The notes under the pieces: model-generated
What the model saw: only the letters and a program-made list of their open reading frames with translations
The model's database searches: none
What the model was told of the DNA's origin: nothing
From: Pseudomonas syringae
Lineage (GTDB): Bacteria > Pseudomonadota > Gammaproteobacteria > Pseudomonadales > Pseudomonadaceae
NCBI RefSeq assembly: GCF_021605415.1
Contig: NZ_WKEQ01000021.1
Location: 1-64,000, forward strand
Reading direction: 5' to 3'
DNA: 64,000 bases
Program-made: the position numbers and the translations under genes
Shown here: positions 43,117 through 52,261 of the stretch, in pieces
How the letters are laid out: each line of letters opens with the position of its first letter
Position numbering within the stretch: position 1 is the stretch's first letter

Positions 43117-44859
43117 ATGTTCGACAAAAACAATAAGCTGCGACATAGCATTTCATTGGCAGCCGTGCTGGCACTCAGCGGTTTGAGCGCATCTGCCTGG
43201 GCCGATGCCTACGAAGATGCCGCGAAGAAGTGGATCGGCAGCGAATTCAAACCGTCCACCCTGACGGCTGAACAGCAACTTGAAGAATTGAAGTGGTTCA
43301 TCAAGGCCGCCGAGCCGTTTCGCGGGATGAACATCAAGGTCGTCTCGGAAACCCTGACCACCCATGAATATGAATCCAAGGTGCTGGCCAAGGCGTTCAG
43401 CGAAATCACCGGGATCAAGTTGACCCACGACCTGCTGCAGGAAGGCGATGTCGTGGAAAAACTGCAAACCGTGATGCAGTCGGACAAGAGTATCTATGAC
43501 GGCTGGGTCAACGACTCCGACCTGATCGGGACTCACTTTCGCTATGGCAAGACCGAGTCGATCACCGACCTGATGGCCAATGAAGGCAAGAATTTCACCT
43601 CGCCGACCCTCGACATCAAGGATTTCATCGGCATTTCGTTTACCACGGCACCCGACGGCAAGATCTATCAATTGCCTGACCAGCAGTTCGCCAACCTCTA
43701 CTGGTTCCGCGCCGACTGGTTCGAGCGCGCCGATCTGAAAGCCAAGTTCAAGGAAAAATACGGCTACGAATTGGGCGTGCCGGTGAACTGGTCGGCCTAT
43801 GAAGACATCGCCAAATTCTTCAGCGAAGACGTCAAGGAAATCGACGGCAAACGCGTTTACGGGCACATGGATTACGGCAAGAAGGACCCGTCGCTGGGCT
43901 GGCGCTTCACCGATGCCTGGTTCTCCATGGCCGGTGGTGGCGACAAAGGCATTCCCAACGGGCTGCCAGTGGACGAGTGGGGCATTCGTGTTGAAGACTG
44001 CCATCCGGTCGGCTCCAGCGTGACGCGTGGCGGCGACACCAACGGTCCGGCGGCAGTTTTTGCCACGCAGAAATACGTCGACTGGCTCAAGGCGTATGCG
44101 CCACCGGAAGCGGCGGGCATGACCTTCTCCGAATCCGGCCCGGTGCCATCCCAAGGCAACATCGCCCAGCAAATCTTCTGGTACACCGCGTTCACCGCCG
44201 ACATGACCAAACCGGGCTTGCCGGTGGTGAATGCCGATGGCACGCCGAAATGGCGCATGGCACCTTCGCCGCGCGGCCCCTACTGGGAAGAGGGCATGAA
44301 GCTGGGTTATCAGGACGTGGGTTCCTGGACGTTCATGAAGTCCACGCCTGAGAAACAGAAACTGGCAGCGTGGCTTTACGCGCAGTTCGTGACCTCGAAA
44401 ACCGTGTCGCTGAAGAAAACCATCGTCGGCCTGACGCCGATCCGCGAGTCGGACATCAACTCGCAAGCGATGACCGACCTGGCGCCAAAACTGGGTGGTC
44501 TGGTCGAGTTCTATCGCAGCCCGGCCCGTGTGCAATGGACGCCAACCGGCACCAACGTGCCGGACTATCCGCGTCTGGCTCAGCTGTGGTGGACGCACAT
44601 CGCCGAAGCCGCCAGTGGCGAAAAAACTCCGCAACAAGCGCTCGATGGTCTGGCCAAGGATCAGGACGCCATCATGAGTCGTCTCGAACGTTCCAAGGCT
44701 CAAGCCACGTGCGCCCCGAAAATGAACCCGGAACGCGATGCGCAATACTGGTTCGATCAACCGGGCGCCCCGAAGCCGAAACTGGCCAACGAGAAGCCTA
44801 AAGGCGAAACCGTGAGTTACAACGAATTGCTCAAATCGTGGGAGGCGGCGCGTAAATAA
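43117..44859 (+). CDS. glpV: ABC importer solute-binding protein (GlpV type)
   Basis: This 580-residue periplasmic binding protein is longer than typical sugar-binding proteins (about 400-450), as expected for this subgroup. A signal peptide (about residues 1-30, HSISLAAVLALSGLSASAWADA) is followed by the mature protein, with domain sequences such as VVSETLTTHEYESKVLAKAFSEITGI and LPDQQFANLYWFRADWF. ATG 43117 has a perfect AGGAGG upstream. It delivers solute to GlpPQ. It is the last gene, ending at a strong terminator. Glycerol or another polyol is likely but unproven, and no glpK or glpD is in the window. Confidence 0.8.
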   Translation: MFDKNNKLRHSISLAAVLALSGLSASAWADAYEDAAKKWIGSEFKPSTLTAEQQLEELKWFIKAAEPFRGMNIKVVSETLTTHEYESKVLAKAFSEITGIKLTHDLLQEGDVVEKLQTVMQSDKSIYDGWVNDSDLIGTHFRYGKTESITDLMANEGKNFTSPTLDIKDFIGISFTTAPDGKIYQLPDQQFANLYWFRADWFERADLKAKFKEKYGYELGVPVNWSAYEDIAKFFSEDVKEIDGKRVYGHMDYGKKDPSLGWRFTDAWFSMAGGGDKGIPNGLPVDEWGIRVEDCHPVGSSVTRGGDTNGPAAVFATQKYVDWLKAYAPPEAAGMTFSESGPVPSQGNIAQQIFWYTAFTADMTKPGLPVVNADGTPKWRMAPSPRGPYWEEGMKLGYQDVGSWTFMKSTPEKQKLAAWLYAQFVTSKTVSLKKTIVGLTPIRESDINSQAMTDLAPKLGGLVEFYRSPARVQWTPTGTNVPDYPRLAQLWWTHIAEAASGEKTPQQALDGLAKDQDAIMSRLERSKAQATCAPKMNPERDAQYWFDQPGAPKPKLANEKPKGETVSYNELLKSWEAARK

Positions 44860-44880
44860 CGGCATTGTTTTTAATGGTTC

Positions 44881-44906
44881 AACGGCACCGTAAGGTGCCG
44901 TTTTTC
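44881..44906 (+). terminator. intrinsic terminator of the ABC importer operon
   Basis: AACGGCACC (44881-44889) pairs with GGTGCCGTT (44894-44902) around GTAA. A T-tract follows. The same stem sequence is reused by the nuo terminator at 45935-45958. Confidence 0.9.
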
Positions 44907-44954
44907 ATTGACTGATCCCAAGACATCCAAAACATCCCAAACAAGCGCATGCAA

Positions 44955-44987
44955 CTGTAGGAGCTGTCGCAGGCTGCGATCTTTTGA
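44955..44987. repeat. REP-like half element, GATCGCAGCC family
   Basis: CTGTAGGAGCTGTCGCAGGC followed by GATCTTTTG is one arm of the family also found at 38611 and 45843. It lies between the ABC operon terminator and the higA end. Confidence 0.7.
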
Positions 44988-45016
44988 TCCTGAACAGCGG
45001 TTACCCGCCAACCGGC

Positions 45017-45331
45017 TCAGCTCAGAACCGCCAGTTGCTCGATCGTCTGTGGAAATCGCTCAACCAGACGAATCAGTGTCGTGGCCTGGGCGTTGGGTGT
45101 TGCCCGGCCCTGTTCCCAGTTTTCGAGGGTTCGCGTATTAGTGCGCAGATACATCGCGAACACCGAGCGGGAGAGGTTGAGTTGTTGGCGGATGGCTACT
45201 ACTTCTTCGGCGGTGATCGGCATTAGCTTTGGTAACTGAACCTTATGGGTTCGCAGCGTAATTTTGCCTTGACGCTCGTCTGCCAGCGCTTCGAGGCCGT
45301 CCATTAATTCAGAAAATATGTCACGTTTCAT
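45017..45331 (-). CDS. higA: HigA-type antitoxin
   Basis: This 104-residue protein has a C-terminal helix-turn-helix (about residues 42-98, MPITAEEVVAIRQQLNLSRSVFAMYLRTNTRTLENWEQG). Its N-terminal part should cover the toxin. The start overlaps the toxin's 3' end by 11 nt, so the two are translationally coupled with the toxin first, the order typical of higBA. It should neutralise the toxin and repress the operon. It is preceded by no other gene of the unit. Confidence 0.88.
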   Translation of the reverse strand: MKRDIFSELMDGLEALADERQGKITLRTHKVQLPKLMPITAEEVVAIRQQLNLSRSVFAMYLRTNTRTLENWEQGRATPNAQATTLIRLVERFPQTIEQLAVLS

Positions 45332-45671
45332 CGTGGGATCTCGTGTTTATTTCTTTATTCAGGGTTTGTTTGAAAAGGTTTTTCTGAGCGGCTGACAGAT
45401 ATGTTTGCTCGTCTTTGCCATACACGGTGAATAGCCAGAACTGATTGAAGCCGGACCACCAGTAATAAATCACTCGTAAGCCGCTGCGTTTGCCCTTTCC
45501 CCGTCGTTGGTCGCAGAAACGTATTTTGCGCAATCCACCAGTTTCCTCGATGAGATTGCCCGATTCAGGGTTTTTCAGCAGTTCCAGTTGAAAGCTTCGA
45601 AACAGATCATCGTCCAGATAATCGTCCCGGTATTTTTGAAACATCGGTAATTCGATAAAAAGAGCATCCAT
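45321..45671 (-). CDS. higB: HigB/RelE-family toxin
   Basis: This 116-residue RelE/ParE-superfamily toxin of HigB-2 type probably cleaves ribosome-bound mRNA. Characteristic segments are ETGGLRKIRFCDQRRGKGKRSGLRVIYYWW and FWLFTVYGKDEQTYLSAAQKNLFKQTL. The start at 45671 (MDALFIELPMF) agrees with the family; a longer reading from 45722 has an atypical N-terminus. A possible promoter, TTGACT and TAAAAC 16 bp apart, lies just upstream on the minus strand, inside that longer reading. Toxin-first order with an overlapping antitoxin marks a type II system. Confidence 0.85.
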   Translation of the reverse strand: MDALFIELPMFQKYRDDYLDDDLFRSFQLELLKNPESGNLIEETGGLRKIRFCDQRRGKGKRSGLRVIYYWWSGFNQFWLFTVYGKDEQTYLSAAQKNLFKQTLNKEINTRSHDET

Positions 45672-45842
45672 GTTCTGTACGTTGCCTGCGTATAGTTTTA
45701 TCCCGATATTCGAATCAGTCAAGGCATCGAGCGCATCCTTTTTGTTTCACTCTTCAAAGTAGAACCCATTGGCAGAAAAGCTGTAGGACTGCGCGGGAAA
45801 TGAGTTGAAGGACAATTCCGAAAGAGAGGAGGGCGTTGAAAA

Positions 45843-45914
45843 GCAAAAGATCGCAGCCTGCGGCAGCTCCTACAAAAATTGGTGCAGGAGTTGCCGCAGG
45901 CTGCGATCTTTTGC
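45843..45914. repeat. REP-like long hairpin, GATCGCAGCC family
   Basis: GCAAAAGATCGCAGCCTGCG and its inverse at the other end bracket a short spacer, forming a nearly perfect long hairpin. The 315-bp gap between higB and nuoN holds only this repeat and the nuo terminator. Confidence 0.8.
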
Positions 45915-45934
45915 TGTTGATTACTCAAAAACAA

Positions 45935-45958
45935 AAACGGCACCCGAAGGTGCCGTTT
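45935..45958 (-). terminator. intrinsic terminator of the nuo operon
   Basis: AAACGGCACC (45935-45944) pairs with GGTGCCGTTT (45949-45958) around a TTCG-type loop (minus strand). T-rich sequence follows on the minus strand. It lies 29 bp past nuoN. Confidence 0.9.
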
Positions 45959-45986
45959 CTATTTGTAGCCAGATGAAATCGAGCAA

Positions 45987-47450
45987 TCAGCCCGCCAGAC
46001 CTGCCTGCTGAACCAGTGTCAGCAACGGCTGCGGGTAAACACCCAGGAAGAACGCAACCAGGGCGATCGCCAACAGCATGACGCCGCCGGCTTTCTGTTC
46101 CCAGTGCAGTTGGGCATCGTGGCGACGCAGGTTCGGTTCAATCAGGTACAGGGTGACCATCACGCGCAGGTAGTAGAAGACGCCGATGGCGCTGCCCAGT
46201 ACCAGCGAACCGACCAGCCACCATTGGTGTGATTCGACACCGGCGGCGATGATGTAGAACTTGCCGATGAAGCCTGCGGTCAGCGGGATACCGGCCAAAG
46301 ACAGCATCATCACGGTCAGGACGGCGGTCAGGTACGGACGGCGCCAGAACAGGCCGCGGTATTCGTACAGCGCGTCTGCGTCACGACCGTTGTAAGGCGA
46401 GGACATCAAGGTGATCACGCCGAACGCACCAAGGCTGGTGATCACGTAGGTGACCAGATAAACGCCGATGGCTTCCACGGCCAGGCCCTTGCTCGCTACC
46501 AGCGCGATCAGCAGGTAGCCGAAGTGGGCGATGGACGAGTAACCGAGCAGACGCTTGAGGTTGCTCTGAGTCAACGCCAGCAGGTTACCGAACAGGATCG
46601 ATGCGACCGCGATGACGGACAGTACGTCGCTCAGCACGCCACTGCTCGCGGCAGGGGAGATCTGGAACAGACGCACCATCACTGCAAACACGGCGACTTT
46701 CGAAGCGGTCGCCAGGAACGCGGCCACCGGTGCTGGAGCACCTTCGTACACGTCCGGCGTCCACAAGTGGAACGGCACCAGCGACAGCTTGAACGCCAGA
46801 CCGATTAACATCATGCCCAGGCCCAGTTGCGCCAGCGAGCTTGGCAGGCCGGTCGCCGCGATAGCCTGACCGATACCGACGAAGCTCAGGGTGCCGGCGT
46901 CAGCGTAGAGCAGCGCCATGCCGAACAACAGGAACGCGGAACCGGCGGCGGACAACACCATGTACTTGATGCCGGCTTCCAGCGAACGCTTGTTGAAGAA
47001 GGCATAAGCCACCAGACCGTACACCGGCACCGATAACAGTTCCAGGCCGATGAACAACCCGGCCAGGTGCTGCGCGCTGACCAGAACCAGACCACCGGCG
47101 GCGGCCATCAGGATCAGCAGGTACAGTTCTTCACGGTTGCCCGGGTAACCCGAACCGCCGTCGCCGAGGTAGGCGTGGGCGAGGGTGACACAGGCAAGGG
47201 TAGCGACCAGGATCAATGCCATATAAAGGCAGGCAAAAGTGTCGATCTGCAGCAATGGGGTCACGGCCAGAGGTGCGACTTTCAAAGCCGGGAGGATCGA
47301 CAGCAACGCGAGGTTCAGACCCGCCACCGAAATCAGGAAGGTCTGCGAGTGGTTGCGGCGCCAGGCGATTGCCAGCATCACCACGATAATGGTGAGGCTG
47401 GTGATCAACAGTGGCGCAAGCGCAATAAAGTGTTGAATCGTGAATTCCAT
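45987..47450 (-). CDS. nuoN: NADH-quinone oxidoreductase subunit N
   Basis: This 487-residue antiporter-like membrane subunit of complex I has about 14 helices. The proton-channel lysines sit in YMVLSAAGSAFLLFGMAL and LSLVPFHLWTPDVYEGAPAPVAAFLATASKVAVFA, characteristic of the NuoN/MrpD family. ATG 47450 is chosen for its family start (MEFTIQHF); a longer in-frame opening is a shadow of the gap. It ends the nuo operon before the terminator. Confidence 0.96.
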   Translation of the reverse strand: MEFTIQHFIALAPLLITSLTIIVVMLAIAWRRNHSQTFLISVAGLNLALLSILPALKVAPLAVTPLLQIDTFACLYMALILVATLACVTLAHAYLGDGGSGYPGNREELYLLILMAAAGGLVLVSAQHLAGLFIGLELLSVPVYGLVAYAFFNKRSLEAGIKYMVLSAAGSAFLLFGMALLYADAGTLSFVGIGQAIAATGLPSSLAQLGLGMMLIGLAFKLSLVPFHLWTPDVYEGAPAPVAAFLATASKVAVFAVMVRLFQISPAASSGVLSDVLSVIAVASILFGNLLALTQSNLKRLLGYSSIAHFGYLLIALVASKGLAVEAIGVYLVTYVITSLGAFGVITLMSSPYNGRDADALYEYRGLFWRRPYLTAVLTVMMLSLAGIPLTAGFIGKFYIIAAGVESHQWWLVGSLVLGSAIGVFYYLRVMVTLYLIEPNLRRHDAQLHWEQKAGGVMLLAIALVAFFLGVYPQPLLTLVQQAGLAG

Positions 47451-47457
47451 AGCGCTC

Positions 47458-48990
47458 TTACCGGGCCGAAGCGAGTTGAGTGAAGGCGGTGCCGAGCCAC
47501 TGCTGCACGCCATGCATCGTGGCGGCGGAAGTGTCGAGGAACGGTTGCGGGTAAACGCCGAGGTAAATCAGCAGAACCGCAAGGCCCAGCACCATGATCA
47601 GTTCGCGACCGTCCATGCCGTGCAGGATCGAGTCCGATTTGGCCGGACCGAAGTAAGCGCGGTGGATCATGATCAGCGAGTAGACCGAACCGAACACCAG
47701 ACCGGAGGTGGCAATCGCAGTGATCCATGGCGCGCTGGCAAACGTGCCGATCAGGATCAGGAACTCGCCGACGAAGTTACCGGTGCCTGGCAAGCCCAAC
47801 GAAGCGGCTGCGAAAAACAGGCTGATCGCCGGCAGGTAAGCGATGCGCGACCACAGACCGCCCATCTCACGCATGTCCCGCGTGTGCAGACGCTCATACA
47901 ACTGACCGCTGAGGATAAACAGAGCCGCCGCCGACAGACCGTGCGCGAGCATCTGGATCACTGCACCTTGCAGGGCCAGTTGGCTGCCGGAGTAGATGCC
48001 GATCAGTACGAAGCCCATGTGGGAAACGGACGAGAAGGCAATCAGACGCTTGATGTCGGTTTGTGCGAACGCGAGGAACGCGCCGTAGAAGATCCCGATC
48101 AGACCGAGGGTCATGGCGATCGGCGCGAACTCGGCCGACGCATTCGGGAACAGCGGCAGGGCGAAACGCAGCAGACCGTACGCAGCAGTTTTCAGCAAGA
48201 TACCGGCGAGGTCGACAGAACCTGCGGTCGGCGCCTGGGCGTGAGCATCAGGCAGCCAGGAATGGAACGGTACGACGGGCAGCTTGACCGCGAAGGCGAT
48301 GAAGAAACCGAGCATCAGGATGTACTCGGTGGTCATCGACATCTTGGTTTTCAACAGATCGGCGTAGTTGAAGGTAATCACACCGGTGTTGTTGAAGTTG
48401 ACCAGCACCAGACCGAGGATCGCCACCAGCATGATCAGGCCGGAAGCCTGAGTGAAGATGAAGAACTTGGTTGCGGCGTAGATCCGGGTTTTCTTGCCGT
48501 CCGAAGAGCTGTGACCCCAGAGCGCGATGAGGAAATACATCGGCACCAGCATCATTTCCCAGAAGAAGAAGAACATGAACAGGTCGAGGGCGAGGAACAC
48601 GCCGACGACACCGCCCAGGATCCACATCAGGTTCAAGTGGAAGAAGCCAACGTGACGTTGAATTTCTTTCCACGAGCAGAGTACCGAGAGGATACCCAGC
48701 AGGCCGGTCAGCAGGATCATCAACAGCGACAGGCCGTCGAGGGCCAGGTGCACGTTGATGCCGAAGCGCTGGATCCAGACGTGCTTGAACTCAAGCGCCC
48801 AAGTCGGATCGGCGCCAGGCGCCGGAGCAAATGAATAGTCACCGTGGGCCCACAGCCAGAGGCCGAGTGCGAGTTCCAGGGTCATGGTCAACAGCGCAAT
48901 CCAGCGCGGGAGGGTAGCGCCGAAGCGCTCACCCATCCAGCACAGCAGGCCGCCGATGAAGGGGATCAGGATTAGCCAAGGCAGAATCAT
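47458..48990 (-). CDS. nuoM: NADH-quinone oxidoreductase subunit M
   Basis: This 510-residue proton-pumping subunit has about 14 transmembrane helices. The essential glutamate is in FFFFWEMMLVPMYFLIALWG, the channel lysine is in AFAVKLPVVPFHSWLPDAHAQAPTAGSV, and GILLKTAAYGLLRFALPLFP is family-typical. It is 7 bp upstream of nuoN and 39 bp downstream of nuoL. It is one of three antiporter-like subunits (L, M, N) in the distal membrane arm. Confidence 0.96.
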   Translation of the reverse strand: MILPWLILIPFIGGLLCWMGERFGATLPRWIALLTMTLELALGLWLWAHGDYSFAPAPGADPTWALEFKHVWIQRFGINVHLALDGLSLLMILLTGLLGILSVLCSWKEIQRHVGFFHLNLMWILGGVVGVFLALDLFMFFFFWEMMLVPMYFLIALWGHSSSDGKKTRIYAATKFFIFTQASGLIMLVAILGLVLVNFNNTGVITFNYADLLKTKMSMTTEYILMLGFFIAFAVKLPVVPFHSWLPDAHAQAPTAGSVDLAGILLKTAAYGLLRFALPLFPNASAEFAPIAMTLGLIGIFYGAFLAFAQTDIKRLIAFSSVSHMGFVLIGIYSGSQLALQGAVIQMLAHGLSAAALFILSGQLYERLHTRDMREMGGLWSRIAYLPAISLFFAAASLGLPGTGNFVGEFLILIGTFASAPWITAIATSGLVFGSVYSLIMIHRAYFGPAKSDSILHGMDGRELIMVLGLAVLLIYLGVYPQPFLDTSAATMHGVQQWLGTAFTQLASAR

Positions 48991-49029
48991 GACGGGCTCG
49001 TTTCCTTTCGCAAATTCGCAAGGTTCATA

Positions 49030-50883
49030 TCAGACCGCTACCAGCACGATGGCGCCGATCACCAGCACGGCGCCGGCCGCCATCGAAGCAGCGTACCAAC
49101 GCAGTTGACCGGTCTCGGTGCGGCTCAGGGCAGTGTGACCGCCCTTGGCCATACGCGGGATCAGACCGATGGTCTGGTCGAGCGGGTCTTTGCGCAGCAT
49201 GTGGCTGATCGCAAGGTACGGCTTGACGAACAGTTTGTCGTAGATCCAGTCGAAGCCCCAGGCAGCGAACCACCAGGCCGAAAGGAAACGGCCGATGCCG
49301 CTGTTGGCGATGGCGGTGACGAAGCGACGCTTGCCGAGGAACAGCAGGGCCGCCAGCAGGATACCGGCCAGGGCGATGGCGCCCGAGGCGATTTCCAGAC
49401 TGTGCTTGGCTTCGCCACCGGCATGGCCAACGCTTTGCGGCAGCACGCCGTGCAGCGGTGGAACGATCATGGCGCCGATGAAAGTCGACAGCACGATGAG
49501 TACCGACAGTGGCAGCCAGTGAGCGATACCGTGACCGGCGTGGGCTTCGGTCTTGGCTTCACCGTGGAACGCGATGAAGATCAGGCGGAAGGTGTACAGC
49601 GACGTCATGAACGCACCGACCAGACCTGCATACAGCAGACCTTCGTTGCCGCTGGCGAACGCTTCCCAGAGGATTTCGTCCTTGGAGTAGAAGCCCGCGG
49701 TCACCAGTGGCAGGGCAGACAATGCCGCGCCGCCGACGATGAAGCTGGCGTAGGCCAGTGGCAGTTTTTTCCACAGGCCGCCCATCTTGAAGATGTTCTG
49801 CTCGTGGTGGCAGGCAACGATCACCGCACCGGATGCAAGGAACAGCAGGGCCTTGAAGAAGGCGTGGGTCATCAGGTGGAAAATCGCGCCATCCCATGCA
49901 CCCACCCCCAACGCCAGGAACATGTAGCCGATCTGGCTCATGGTCGAGTACGCGAGGATACGTTTGATGTCAGTTTGTACCAGTGCGGCAAAACCGGCCA
50001 GCACCAGGGTCACACCGCCAACGATGCCCACCAAGTGCAGGATTTCCGGCGCCAGGGTGAACAGACCGTGGGTACGGGCGATCAGGTAGACACCGGCGGT
50101 CACCATGGTCGCGGCGTGGATCAGTGCCGAAACCGGAGTCGGGCCGGCCATCGCGTCCGCGAGCCAGGTTTGCAGCGGCAGTTGTGCCGATTTTCCGACC
50201 GCACCACCCAGCAGCATCAGGGTTGCCAGCGTAATCCAGAAATCGCCGACCTGGAATTTCTGCGGCGCCAGCACCAGCAGTTCCTGAATGTTCAGCGTGC
50301 CCACTTGCTGGAACAGGATGAACAGGCCGATGGCCATGAACACATCGCCGATCCGGGTCACGATGAAGGCTTTGAGTGCGGCGTTACCGTTGTTGCGGTT
50401 GCTGTAGTAGAAACCGATCAACAGGTACGAGCACAGGCCCACGCCTTCCCAGCCGAAGTACAGGAACAACAGGTTATCGCCGAGCACCAGGAACAGCATG
50501 CTGGCGATAAACAGGTTGGTGTACGAGAAGAAGCGCGAGTAACCGGCTTCGCCGCGCATGTACCAGGACGCGAACAGGTGGATCAGGAAACCTACGCCCA
50601 CCACCACGCCGAGCATGGTGATCGACAGGCCGTCGACGTAGAGGGCGAAATCAGGCTTGAAGCCTTCCACCGCCATCCACTGCCAAAGCACCAAGGTGTA
50701 ATGACCGCCTTCGGGAGGCGCGACGTTGAATTGCCAGATGACGTAGGCGGTGACAATCGCCGACAAGCCAATGGAACCTACGCCGATCAGCGCCGAGAGG
50801 TTTTCCGACCAGCGTCCACGGGAGAACGACAGCAGCAGGAAACCGATCAGAGGGAATACGAAAGTCAGAAAGATTAGGTTCAT
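49030..50883 (-). CDS. nuoL: NADH-quinone oxidoreductase subunit L
   Basis: This 617-residue subunit is the distal proton pump of complex I, with a long lateral helix at the C-terminal end. Channel motifs are FLYFGWEGVGLCSYLLIGFYY, the lysine region GKSAQLPLQTWLADAMAGPTPVSALIHAATMVTAGVYL, and MTHAFFKALLFLASGAVI. The length matches E. coli NuoL (613). Its start overlaps the nuoK stop by 4 nt. Confidence 0.97.
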   Translation of the reverse strand: MNLIFLTFVFPLIGFLLLSFSRGRWSENLSALIGVGSIGLSAIVTAYVIWQFNVAPPEGGHYTLVLWQWMAVEGFKPDFALYVDGLSITMLGVVVGVGFLIHLFASWYMRGEAGYSRFFSYTNLFIASMLFLVLGDNLLFLYFGWEGVGLCSYLLIGFYYSNRNNGNAALKAFIVTRIGDVFMAIGLFILFQQVGTLNIQELLVLAPQKFQVGDFWITLATLMLLGGAVGKSAQLPLQTWLADAMAGPTPVSALIHAATMVTAGVYLIARTHGLFTLAPEILHLVGIVGGVTLVLAGFAALVQTDIKRILAYSTMSQIGYMFLALGVGAWDGAIFHLMTHAFFKALLFLASGAVIVACHHEQNIFKMGGLWKKLPLAYASFIVGGAALSALPLVTAGFYSKDEILWEAFASGNEGLLYAGLVGAFMTSLYTFRLIFIAFHGEAKTEAHAGHGIAHWLPLSVLIVLSTFIGAMIVPPLHGVLPQSVGHAGGEAKHSLEIASGAIALAGILLAALLFLGKRRFVTAIANSGIGRFLSAWWFAAWGFDWIYDKLFVKPYLAISHMLRKDPLDQTIGLIPRMAKGGHTALSRTETGQLRWYAASMAAGAVLVIGAIVLVAV

Positions 50884-51188
50884 CCGCGCATCTCACTGGC
50901 AGCGTCGATATCGAGCGTGTGGAAGCGGCGATACAGTTGCAGCAGGATCGCCAGACCAATACTGGCCTCGGCGGCAGCAAGGCTGATCACCAGGATGAAC
51001 ATGATCTGTCCATCCGGTTGCGCCCAGCGGGCGCCCGCAACGACGAAGGCCAGGGCAGAGGCGTTCATCATCACTTCCAGACTCATCAACACGAACAAAA
51101 TGTTACGGCGAACCATCAGGCCGACAAGGCCGAGGCAGAACAGGATGCCGGCAACCGCCAGACCATGCTCGAGAGGGATAGCAGGCAT
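50880..51188 (-). CDS. nuoK: NADH-quinone oxidoreductase subunit K
   Basis: This 102-residue, three-helix membrane subunit of complex I carries acidic residues of the proton path in MVRRNILFVLMSLEVMMNASALAFV and LAAAEASIGLAILL. The length is standard (100). It lies 3 bp after nuoJ and overlaps nuoL by 4 nt. Confidence 0.96.
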   Translation of the reverse strand: MPAIPLEHGLAVAGILFCLGLVGLMVRRNILFVLMSLEVMMNASALAFVVAGARWAQPDGQIMFILVISLAAAEASIGLAILLQLYRRFHTLDIDAASEMRG

Positions 51189-51191
51189 AAA

Positions 51192-51692
51192 TTACTCCTT
51201 CGCCTCGTTGCGGCCCAAGTGGAACGCCGTGACGGCTGCGGCGAGCAGCAGCATCGAGGCGAGTTCGACCACCAGCAGATACGGGCCGAACAGGCTGATG
51301 CCCACGGCTTTCGCATCCACGGTGGTGTGACCGATGGCCTGGCCGCTCTGGTGAGCGAACAGCACATACAGCAGTTCGGCCAGCAGCAGCACGGCAAGAA
51401 TCACCGGCCCGGCCCAGATTCCAGGCTTGAGCCAGGTGCGTTCCTGCTGCACCGAGGCCGGGCCCAGGTTCAGCATCATCACCACGAACACGAACAGCAC
51501 CATGATGGCGCCGGCGTAGGCGATCACTTCCAGCACTCCGGCAAACGGTGCACCGAGCGAGAAGAACGTCATGGCCACGGCGATCAACGAGATGATCAGG
51601 TAGAGCAGGGCATGCACAGGGTTGGTGTTGGTGACCACGCGCAGCGTCGACACAACAGCGATACCCGATGCGAAATAGAAAGCGAATTCCAT
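51192..51692 (-). CDS. nuoJ: NADH-quinone oxidoreductase subunit J
   Basis: This 166-residue five-helix subunit contains the conserved pi-bulge helix region FAGVLEVIAYAGAIMVLFVFVVMML. It lines the E-channel of complex I together with NuoA, H and K. It lies 9 bp after nuoI and 3 bp before nuoK on the same strand. Confidence 0.96.
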   Translation of the reverse strand: MEFAFYFASGIAVVSTLRVVTNTNPVHALLYLIISLIAVAMTFFSLGAPFAGVLEVIAYAGAIMVLFVFVVMMLNLGPASVQQERTWLKPGIWAGPVILAVLLLAELLYVLFAHQSGQAIGHTTVDAKAVGISLFGPYLLVVELASMLLLAAAVTAFHLGRNEAKE

Positions 51693-51701
51693 CGTTCTTC
51701 C

Positions 51702-52250
51702 TTAAGGCAGCAAGCTCTTCACATTGACCGGTTCGGCTTCGTTTTGCGCGGTGCCTTTCGGCTTCCCGGCAATTGCCATCCCTGCAACACGATAGAAGTT
51801 GTAATCAGGATTTTTGCCGGGACCGGAGATCAGCAGATCTTCTTTCTCGTACACCAGATCTTGACGTTTGAACTCGGCCATTTCGAAATCCGGCGTGAGC
51901 TGGATTGCGGTGGTCGGGCAGGCTTCCTCGCAGAGACCGCAGAAAATGCAGCGCGAGAAGTTGATGCGGAAGAAGTCCGGGTACCAGCGACCGTCCTCGG
52001 TTTCAGCTTTTTGCAGCGAGATGCAACCGACCGGACAGGCCACGGCGCACAGGTTGCAAGCCACGCAACGCTCTTCGCCGTCGGGATCGCGGGTCAGAAC
52101 GATGCGGCCACGGTAGCGCGGCGGCAGGTAGACCGCCTCTTCCGGGTATTGCAGGGTGTCGCGCTTGCGGAAGCCATGGCCGAAGACCATGACCAGGCTG
52201 CGCAACTGGGTACCGGTACCCTTAACGATGTCGCCAATATATTTGAACAT
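51702..52250 (-). CDS. nuoI: NADH-quinone oxidoreductase subunit I
   Basis: This 182-residue ferredoxin-like subunit carries clusters N6a and N6b through two 4Fe-4S motifs, CVACNLCAVACPVGCI and CIFCGLCEEACPTTAI. These pass electrons from NuoG to N2 in NuoB. An amphipathic N-terminal segment binds the membrane arm. It sits between nuoH and nuoJ, close to both. Confidence 0.97.
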   Translation of the reverse strand: MFKYIGDIVKGTGTQLRSLVMVFGHGFRKRDTLQYPEEAVYLPPRYRGRIVLTRDPDGEERCVACNLCAVACPVGCISLQKAETEDGRWYPDFFRINFSRCIFCGLCEEACPTTAIQLTPDFEMAEFKRQDLVYEKEDLLISGPGKNPDYNFYRVAGMAIAGKPKGTAQNEAEPVNVKSLLP

Positions 52251-52261
52251 GGGTCAAATCC

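Noticed and set aside
45719..45943. 74-codon minus-strand frame between higB and nuoN
   Set aside because: It is mostly formed by the REP hairpin and has no recognisable family.
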